DNA from: Mycoplasma bradburyae
GTDB lineage: Bacteria; Bacillota_I; Bacilli_A; Mycoplasmatales; Mycoplasmoidaceae
Direction: 5' to 3'
DNA length: 64,000 nt
Assembly (NCBI RefSeq): GCF_024339025.1
Contig: NZ_CP101415.1
Location: 682,001 to 746,000, forward strand
Below are positions 56,201-64,000 of the stretch, piece by piece. Position 1 is the first letter of the stretch; each line of letters begins with the position of its first letter. Both the position numbers and the translations under genes were made by a program. The notes below the pieces were generated by a model that was given only the letters and a program-made list of their open reading frames with translations, was not told the origin of the DNA and ran no database searches.

Positions 56201-59200
56201 ATTTCAAATTCATACACCTTTGTCAGTGTAGTATCCGTAATTTTCATCACCAATGAATTTATTGAAGAATGTTTCAGTTTCTTTTTCAGCTTGAGCTTTT
56301 TCAAGTTCAGCTTGTTGATTCATTTCTTCGATTAGTTCATCAACTTTCGAAATCTTGTCTTGTTTATCAGATACGAAGTTGCCTTCATCATCGAAATAGC
56401 CATTTCAAATTCATACACCTTTTTCAGTGTAGTATCCGTAATTTTCATCACCAATGAATTTATTAAAGAATGTTTCAGTTTCTTTTTCAACTTGAGCTTT
56501 TTCAAGTTCAGCTTGTTGATTCATTTCTTCGATTAGTTCATCAACTTTCGAAATCTTGTCTTGTTTATCAGATACGAAGTTGCCTTCATCATCGAAGTAA
56601 CCATTTCAAATTCATACACCTTTGTCAGTGTAGTATCCGTAATTTTCATCACCAATGAATTTGTTAAAGAATGGTTCAGCTTCAGCTTGCGCTTTTTCAA
56701 GTTCAGCTTGTTGATTCATTTCTTCAATTAATTCATCAACTTTAGAAATCTTGTCTTGTTTATCAGATACGAAGTTACCTTCTTCGTCAAAGTAACCATT
56801 TCAGATTCATACACCTTTATCAGTGTAGTATCCGTAGTTTTCATCACCGATGAATTTGTTAAAGAATGGTTCATCATCAACTAAAGTAATTTCATCATCT
56901 TTATTGATTGCTTTAGTTTCAGATTCAATAATTGCTTGTTGAATTTGTTCAGGTGAAATATTTAATTCTTCAACTAATTCTTGTTGTTCTTCAACAACTT
57001 CGAATTCAATCTTATCAGAATCTAATTCTGTAGTTTCAAATACTTCAACAACTGCTTCTGGTTGAACAATAATTTCATCAGCCGTAATTAAACTATCGTC
57101 AATAATTTGTTCAACTGGTTTAGCTTCTTCATGTACTACACTTACATAAAGACTTGGAATAATTTCTGGTTGATTTTTAGGTAATTCAACAGTAATAACT
57201 TCAGCAGGTTTTTCTTCTTGTTTTGGTTTTAAGATATTGTTAATATCAAAATCAGAAGTTTCATTAACTACTGGGTTGATTTGAATTGCTTTTTCTTTAA
57301 CTGAAACAGATTCATCAACATTAATGTTAATAGCGCTTGATTCATCTGCATAAGTTTGTTTATCTAATGATAATTTAGGTTGTTCTAGCACAACTGGTTG
57401 TTCAATTACTTGTAGATCAAGTTTTTGTTCAACTCGTTGAACAAATTCATTTTGTGCTTCTGGTTTTTTAGCAAACAAATCAAATTTAGAAGATCCAGAT
57501 AGAGCTTCTTGAGATAAATTGATTCTGATTTGTTCATCAGTAGATTCTAATGATGAGATATCAACATTAACTTTAAGATCATCACTGATGTGTGTAATCT
57601 TGTCATATCCAAGTAATGCTGGTGCTGGTTGAACTAATGCTAAAGCAGTTTGAGCTTGTGGTGTGTCAAATTTAACATCAGCAATTACAGTTGGTTGTAA
57701 TAACTTGATTTCGTCAAATTGGATTGGTTGAATTGGTTTAGGTTGATTAAAGATAGCTTGAGTAGCTTCTGGAACAAAGTTGTTCGCATCAACACTAATT
57801 AGATCGCTAGCAGCTTGATCTTCAACAACTACTGGGTTGATAATTGCTAAGGCAGTAGATTCACTTCGCTTAGAATAATCAACAGCAGGTTGTTCAACTT
57901 GAACTTTAACATCAATTAATTCGTTTTGAATTAATGGTTCAGCTGTGCTGATTTGGATTGGTGTATTAAATGCTGGTAAAGCAAGTTTTTCTTGTTCAAA
58001 AACTGGTTGAATCTTAGGTTGTTCAACTTGAACTGGTACTTGAGCTGAATTTAATAATCCAGCGATTTCAACTTTGTTAAAGTCTAATAGATCTGAATTA
58101 ACTTCTTGAACGATGTTTTCAGATAAAATGTCAGCTTCACTAACAACTAATGAAGTTTGAGGAATTTGATCTGATAAATCAGATGGTTTGAATTCAAATG
58201 CAGGAGTTTGAGGTTTAACTTCTTCAACAGCTACATTAGTAACAACTTGTTGTTGAACTTCTTCAACTACAACTGGTTTGTTTTCATCGGTTGAAACTGG
58301 TTGAGTTTCTTGAGATGCAACTGGTTGAGTTTCTTGAGATACAACTGGTTGAGTTTGTTGTTCTGTTTGAACAACTTCTTCAGTTGAAACTTGTTTGATT
58401 TCATCAGTAGCAACTGCTTCAGATGGTTGTTTATCAGCAACAACTTCTGCTTGTTCAGCAGCTGGTTTTCCAGATTTATAAACTAGATTACCATCGAAGT
58501 CATAGAAGTTTCCATAGCTATCAAATTGACCAGTTCAGATTCATTCTGAAGCTTCATCATAATAACCAAAGTCAATGTTACCAATGAATTGTTCGATGTT
58601 AGTTTGAACAACTTGTTCAGATTGTTGATCAACGATAGCAATTTGATCATCTGCAACTGCTGGTTGTTTTTCTTCAGTTGTAGCAGGAACTTCTGATTGA
58701 GTTGATTCTTCTTCTGGTTGAGTTGGTTCGTCAACTTTAACGATTTCATCACTACCAGCTTGTTCTTCAGCTGTAGTAACAACTTCTTGAGCAGGTTGTT
58801 CTTCAGTTGTAGTAACAGCTTCTTCAGCTTGTTCTTCAACTACTTCTCGAGAACTATCTTGTTCTTGTTCAGCTAATTGTTCAGCTAATTCTTCACTTTC
58901 AATTAGAGCTTCTAGTTCTTGGATATCTTCTTCAGAGTGTTCTTGTTCTTCACCTGGAGGAGGTAGTAGATCTAAGAATCCTTCTTGAGGGATGAACACG
59001 TTATTTTCATCGAAGTAACCAGTTCATACTCATTCATTATTCTCATCGTAGAATCCATATCCTTCAACACCAACATAATCTTCTCAGTTAAGTGCTTTTT
59101 CAACTAGAGCTGGCTCTTCTTCAACAACATCATCGTCAGCAGCTTGGTCATCGAAGTGTTCTTCAACTGGAACTAGCGCGTTTTCATCGTATGATTGATC

Positions 59201-60661
59201 AGCTTCTGCTAGAGCCTTTTCGAATGCGTCAGAATCAGCTTGAACAGCTTCAACTTGTTCTTCTTTGTATTCTTCACTAGCTTCTTCTTCAACTACTTCA
59301 TCAGCAGCTTCCTGATCAGCTTGCGCTTCAACTTCTTCAGGTTGTTCTTCAACTGCTTCTTCAACCGCTTCTTCAACTTGTTCTTCAGCTTCAGCTTGAA
59401 CCGCTTCTTCTTCAGCAGGTTGTTCAACAGCTTCTTCAACTGCTTCTTCTTGGTATTCTTCTTGAGCTACTTCTTGATCAGCTTGCTCTTGAGCTTCTTC
59501 TGCGTATTCTTCTGGTGCAGCTTGTACTTCTTCAGCTACATCTTCAGAGTATTCATTTGGTATGAATTGATTATTTTCATCAAAGTAACCAGCTCATACT
59601 CATTCGTTGTTTTCATCGTATCAACCATACCCTTCAACACCAATGAATTGTTCTCAGTATTCACCAGAATCTTCTTCAGCTTGTTCTTCAACAGCTTCTT
59701 CTTGGTATTCTTCTTCTGGCGCAGCTTCAACTGCTTCTTCAGCTGGTTGTTCTTCTTCGTATTCATAAGGAACGAATTCGCTGTTATCATCAAAGTAACC
59801 AGCTCAAACTCATTCGTTGTTTTCATCGTATCAACCATACCCTTCAACGCCAATGTAATCTTCTCAATTAACTTCAGCAGATCCAGCTTGTTTTTCAGCT
59901 TGTTCTTCAACTGCTTCTTCTTGGTATTCTTCCTCAGCCACTTCAACTGCTTCTTCAGCAGCTTCTTCTTGATACTCTTCTTGCGCAGCTTCAACAGTTT
60001 CTTCTTGCGCAGCTTCTTCTTCAACTGATTCTTCTTGGTATTCTTCTTCTGGTGCAGTTTGTAGTTCTTCCGGTTGTTCTTCTTCAACAACTTCTTCTTC
60101 TGCTACTTCATCAGCTTGTGGCTCTTCAACTGATTCTTCTTGTTCTGCTTGTACTTCTGGCTCTTCTTCTACAGCTTCTTCAGCTTGTTCTGGTATGAAC
60201 TCATTGTTATCATCGAAATAACCTGATCAAACTCATTCGTTATTTTCATCATAATAACCATATCCTTCGACACCAATAAATTGTTCTCAGTATTCACCAG
60301 AACTTTCTTCTTCAGCACCTTCTTCTTGCTCTACATAATAATTAGCAAAGAAATCAAAAGGATTACCTTCTGCATCATATAAAGATGAAGCATCTAATTC
60401 ATACTGCTCATAAGGTTCGATAAATATTTCATTTTCAGCATCGTATGAAATGTAGTAAGCATTATTATCTGCATCAAATGCTACTTGAATCGAACCGTCT
60501 TCTGGTAATTGACCACTTTCGTATGCTAACGCTGCTGGTACAACGTCATCAGCACCATCATAAAGGTTACCAAATATCGCCTCTGAATCTTCGTCGTTTA
60601 TTTCGTCATTAACTTCTTGATCCTCGAAAAGATCATTTTTCTTTTTAGTCTTTTTGGCCAC
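53264..60661 (-). CDS. HMW1-like terminal-organelle protein with nine EAGR boxes (2465 aa)
   Basis: A single 7.4-kb frame with UGA Trp. Start GTG at 60661 is preceded by AGGA (spacing 8); MAKKTKKKNDLFEDQ. From residue about 129 it carries nine EAGR boxes (GYGxYDENNEWVWxGYFDxNN type or GYYTDKGVWIWNGYFDDEGN type) spread over residues about 129-1500, between very acidic Glu/Gln/Ala/Val stretches. The first five have varied spacers; the last four lie in a 67-residue tandem repeat. The C-terminal 960 residues hold three KPxF...K-SFESVGF repeats, coiled-coil segments (about residues 2050-2330) and an aromatic-rich end. EAGR boxes mark terminal-organelle proteins HMW1, P65 and TopJ (established). 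It also precedes an MG313-like gene, matching HMW1 context. It is more than twice the size of M. pneumoniae HMW1. Confidence 0.88.
56099..56880 (-). repeat. Four tandem near-identical 67-residue EAGR repeats
   Basis: Units with periods of 201, 201 and 195 bp (homologous points at 56249, 56450, 56651, 56846) each encode FFNKFIGDENYGYYT(D/E)KG, an EAGR box, then SDKQDKISKVDELIEEMNQQ and AELEKAQ. Differences are few, mainly in the linker (TETE, EKEA, EAEP) and one D/E. High identity implies recent duplication or gene conversion and possible length variation. Confidence 0.95.
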
Positions 60662-60705
60662 AATTAATTCCTAATAGTTTTGAAATAAGCAAAACATTTT
60701 ATATT

Positions 60706-60711
60706 ATTATA
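60706..60711 (-). promoter_or_regulatory. -10 box of the HMW1-like gene
   Basis: TATAAT on the minus strand 44 nt before the GTG start; preceded upstream by a short GAAATTC/GAATTTTTT terminator-like hairpin of the MFS gene (about 60722-60748). Confidence 0.55.
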
Positions 60712-60748
60712 ATCTACTAAAAAATTCCGTTTCGTGAATTTCTTCAAT

Positions 60749-62191
60749 TTAAATATAGTATTTAAATGGTTTTTTAGTAAAGATTGGTTTGATCTTTTTA
60801 CCATTCTCGATCCAACTACTAAAGAAATAAAGAGTTAGACCTACTAAAATAATCCCTATAAGTATATATGAAATAGCTGTATTAGCTTTAATAAAATTTA
60901 TAGAAATTTTATCTTTGATAAAACTCGTGAAAAAATTAGCAAAGGTAATTGCTATTGAATTTGTTGTTTGATTTATGCCTAAGGGGGTTATTTTATTCGT
61001 TTTAAACCCGTAAGATAAAGCATGGGCTATTAATAGGTTGTACAAGATTCCATAACCAAATCCTGAAATTGATTGAATAGCTAAATAAACATATCCTTTA
61101 TTAGTTGTTTCTAGCGCATCAGTATTGATTAATAAAATTAACCCTACATTGTATAGAATGAAGAATAAAGAACCAAACATGGCTACTAATCACTTATCAA
61201 AATACTTAACTCCAATAACACCCATTAATACTCCACCAAGTAGTTGAGCACCACTGAATATATTTGATAAATAACCTTCATAAGGAGCGCTATTGCTATT
61301 ACCTACTAATTGCTGCAGTGTTATTTGAGCTATTCCATCCGATATAGCAAATTTGGTAAATATCACAATAGCAGCGAATATTATAGCTACAACAAAACTA
61401 TATATTTTGTTAAATGATTTATCAATTATATTTTTTGGATCATCTTTTTTTAAACCTACAAATTGCGGATTTTCCCGTAAAAATCATCAAAAAACAAGAT
61501 TTATTATAATCGCAATTAATCCAATTAATCAAAGATATTTTGTAATCTCGACATCAGCAGTTTTGTTTTGTGTAATTGCTAGAGTTCTTATTAATGATTG
61601 GATCGGTGAAGCTATAAAATCAGCTAATAATGGCGGTATTGATAAAATTGATATCGCTAAAAAAGGTTTTTCTTTAGCATGTTGTTCATTAAATCATAAT
61701 GAGAATGAACCAATACATGAAGCGCCTATTCCAACACCAATTACTTGTATTAAATTAGTTGCAAAACTAGGCTTAATAATTATCGGAATAAAAGTGACTA
61801 ATTGTAACAAAAGAGCGGTAAAAATGACCTTTTTTCGTGATTTAAATTTTATTCCTAAATAGTCAAACAATGGTCTGGTAAAAATACCCACAAAACCATA
61901 TAAACTTAGCGGTAAATATAATAAACCACGATCAAGCATTAAGTCATTATGTAAACTACCACGATAGCTTCTAACTAGAAAAATCGGAATTCAAAATATT
62001 GTGTAAAAAATAAAAAGTTTTTTATAACCCTTATTTTCAAATTTTATTTTTCAAAAAAAGATAGCACTTACAATCAGACAAATCAAAAACAACGATAAGT
62101 TAATTATTAATGATGTTTTGTATTTATCTGATACCATTATGCTTGCTTGATTAATGATTGTTGTTAACAATCAATCTAACTGATTATTCAT
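60749..62191 (-). CDS. MFS transporter (480 aa)
   Basis: Twelve hydrophobic segments in two halves, several UGA Trp codons. Between TM2 and TM3, [19 protein letters not shown] has the Asp and basic residues of the MFS A-motif (GxLaDrxGrkkv). The central loop [16 protein letters not shown] is cytoplasmic. Substrate unknown. I chose ATG 62191, which overlaps the end of lepA (ATGAATAA); an in-frame ATG at 62137 is an alternative that gives 462 aa. Confidence 0.85.
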
Positions 62192-63983
62192 CATCTTGCA
62201 ATAATTTAGAGAATGTTTCTTGAGGAATTTGAACAGATCCAATCGCTTTAAGGCGTTTTTTACCTTCTTTTTGTTGTTCTAGTAATTTCTTCTTACGAGA
62301 AACGTCACCACCATAACACTTAGCTAATACGTTTTTACGCATCGCTTTAATTGTTTCACGTGAAATAATCTTTGAACCAACTGCTGCTTGAATTGGAATT
62401 TCGAATAAGTGTCTTGGTATCAAATCTTTGAGTTTTTCCACGATTTTTTTAGATTTCTGATAAACAAATTGGGTATGACTAATGAATGATAATGCATCCA
62501 CTTTTTGTGAGTTTAGTAAGATATCAACTTTAACTAGATTTGATTCACGATAACCGATTAATTCATAGTCTAATGATGCATAACCTTTGGTAACTGATTT
62601 CAATTTATCAAAGAACGAATAAATAATTTCAGCTAACGGAATTTCGTAGATCAAGATTTTTCTTGTACTATCTACTTCTTTCATTTCTTGGTATTCACCT
62701 CTAAAGTTTTGACATAATTCCATTATTGAACCAATGAACTCATCTGGTGTTGAAATCGTTAATTTAACAAAAGGTTCTAACATTGCCTTGATTTTATTTC
62801 TTTCAGGCATCTTAGCAGGATTATCAACCTTAATGGTTTCGCCATTTGTTAAATTACATTCATACATAACTGATGGAGCTAAAAGAATTAAAGGAATGTT
62901 ATATTCACGCACAATTCTTTCGCGAATTACATCCATATGTAATAAACCTAAAAAACCACAGCGAATACCAAAACCTAATGCGTTAGATGTTTCATATTCA
63001 TACTCTAAAGCCGCATCAGTTAAAACAATTTTTTCCATAGCTACTTTTAAGTTTTGGTAATCAGCCGTATCAACTGGATATAACCCAGCATAAACCATCG
63101 GCATTATCTTACGATAACCTGGCAAAGGTTTATCGCAAGGATTATCAACAGTGGTAATCGTATCCCCTACATGAATATCGCGAATGGTTTTAATTGAAGC
63201 AGCTACATAACCCACTTCACCCGCTTCTAAATAATCCTTTTTTTGCATATTAGGATTTTTAATCCCTACTTCAGTAACAATATATTTAGCACCATTAGCC
63301 ATGAATAAGATTTCATCACCAACTTTTAATTGACCGTCAAACAATCGAATAAAACAAACTACACCTTTGTGCGGATCATAGTAACTATCAAAAATTAATG
63401 CTTTTAATGGATCGTTCTTTTCAGCTTTTTTAGGAGGCGGTATTTTCTTGATAATCGCATCGATAACATCTTCAACATTCAATCCTGTCTTAGCAGATAT
63501 CAACGGAGCGTCTGAACAATCAATCCCGATTGTAGTTTCAATATCATTTTTTACTTTTTCGACATCAGCTGATGGTAAATCTACTTTATTGATTACAGGA
63601 ATAATTTCTAAATTATTTTCTAACGCTAAATAAACATTAGATAATGTTTGCGCCTGAACTCCTTGAGTAGCATCAACTACTAATAAAGCTCCTTCACATG
63701 CCGCTAGACTTCTAGATACTTCATACGTAAAATCAATATGACCTGGTGTGTCAATCAGATGAAAAGTGTAATCTTCATTATTTTTATTAAACTTAAGCTG
63801 CGCAGCATTAAGTTTAATCGTAATACCACGTTCTCTTTCTAATTCCATGCTATCTAAAAGTTGATCCTTCATCTCTCTTTTAGATACTGTTCCAGTTATT
63901 TCAATTAAACGGTCACAAAGTGTTGATTTACCGTGATCAATATGAGCAATAATGCTAAAGTTACGTATGTTTTTTTTATCCAT
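62184..63983 (-). CDS. lepA: Elongation factor 4 (LepA), back-translocating GTPase (599 aa)
   Basis: Opens [29 protein letters not shown]1 [10 protein letters not shown]3 DTPGHIDF, G4 [10 protein letters not shown]5 SAKTG, then [13 protein letters not shown] (domain II), [23 protein letters not shown], and the C-terminal [31 protein letters not shown] that is unique to LepA. Length 599 is normal and the start is complete; the gene closes near the window end. The downstream MFS gene overlaps it by 8 nt. Confidence 0.98.
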   Translation of the reverse strand: MDKKNIRNFSIIAHIDHGKSTLCDRLIEITGTVSKREMKDQLLDSMELERERGITIKLNAAQLKFNKNNEDYTFHLIDTPGHIDFTYEVSRSLAACEGALLVVDATQGVQAQTLSNVYLALENNLEIIPVINKVDLPSADVEKVKNDIETTIGIDCSDAPLISAKTGLNVEDVIDAIIKKIPPPKKAEKNDPLKALIFDSYYDPHKGVVCFIRLFDGQLKVGDEILFMANGAKYIVTEVGIKNPNMQKKDYLEAGEVGYVAASIKTIRDIHVGDTITTVDNPCDKPLPGYRKIMPMVYAGLYPVDTADYQNLKVAMEKIVLTDAALEYEYETSNALGFGIRCGFLGLLHMDVIRERIVREYNIPLILLAPSVMYECNLTNGETIKVDNPAKMPERNKIKAMLEPFVKLTISTPDEFIGSIMELCQNFRGEYQEMKEVDSTRKILIYEIPLAEIIYSFFDKLKSVTKGYASLDYELIGYRESNLVKVDILLNSQKVDALSFISHTQFVYQKSKKIVEKLKDLIPRHLFEIPIQAAVGSKIISRETIKAMRKNVLAKCYGGDVSRKKKLLEQQKEGKKRLKAIGSVQIPQETFSKLLQDDE

Positions 63984-64000
63984 ATATTTAGTCTGACTTA

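Noticed and set aside
56269-56658. Two near-identical plus-strand ORFs of 62 aa
   Set aside because: They are antisense reflections of the tandem EAGR repeats on the minus strand.
56099-56880. Possible CRISPR-like array
   Set aside because: The repeats are 195-201 bp, contiguous and in frame within a protein gene; there are no short direct repeats with unique spacers.
58483-58839. 118-aa Leu/Lys-rich minus-strand ORF
   Set aside because: It is in another frame inside the HMW1-like gene and has the leucine/lysine/asparagine composition of an off-frame reading. The 59536-60090 ORF is rejected for the same reason.
59240-60028. Plus-strand 262-aa ORF rich in Phe and Ser
   Set aside because: It is the antisense shadow of the glutamate/glutamine-rich coding sequence of the HMW1-like gene; its composition follows from GAA/CAA codons on the other strand.

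Overview
The window is mollicute chromosome. It is very AT-rich, and long reading frames run intact only if UGA is read as tryptophan. The lipoproteins carry lipoboxes, and nothing for cell-wall synthesis is visible. Surface genes point to Mycoplasma gallisepticum or a close relative such as M. imitans: a proline-rich PRPM-repeat protein matching what I remember of PvpA, a giant EAGR-box protein of the HMW1 type, and a lipoprotein with the C-terminal fold of VlhA haemagglutinins. Most genes are on the minus strand. All coordinates were worked out by eye with UGA = Trp.

Region by region. 7-8277: a 1838-aa PDxFFG-family surface protein with an HEYGHH zinc-protease motif, preceded by a leader that looks like an attenuator (promoter, 47-codon ORF, alternative hairpins, terminator), then a solute-binding-like lipoprotein. 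8.4-13.8 kb: rpsB, an azoreductase, an S9-type serine peptidase, then two plus-strand surface proteins. 13.8-18.0 kb: rarA overlapping rsmI, an acyltransferase-3-like membrane protein, an OsmC-like protein and rpmB. 18.0-23.9 kb: a hypothetical gene, then a compact minus-strand operon of three lipoproteins plus an ABC-2 ATPase and permease, joined by overlaps. 24.1-29.2 kb: rpsD-rpsL-rpsG-fusA followed by pvpA. 29.3-35.5 kb: an alanine- and asparagine-rich lipoprotein, a DUF31 serine-peptidase lipoprotein, and dnaK behind a CIRCE operator. 35.5-42.8 kb: a UPF0104-type membrane protein, two lipoproteins converging on shared terminators, and a potassium-channel gene translationally coupled to mscL. 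42.8-47.5 kb: a gene-poor stretch with a microsatellite, a VlhA-like lipoprotein and an amino-acid permease. 47.5-52.2 kb: a block with the gene content and order of M. genitalium MG125-MG129 (HAD phosphatase, trpS, spx, NAD kinase, EIIB-like), plus a second HAD phosphatase. 52.2-60.7 kb: an MG313-like membrane protein and a 2465-aa HMW1-like protein with nine EAGR boxes, four of them in near-identical tandem repeats. 60.7-64.0 kb: an MFS transporter overlapping lepA.

Housekeeping genes (ribosome, EF-G, EF4, TrpS, DnaK, NAD kinase, Spx) alternate with surface genes for adhesion, terminal-organelle structure, proteolysis and lipoprotein export. I saw no IS element, CRISPR array, rRNA or tRNA. 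Functional claims rest on motifs and remembered family features, not on database searches.
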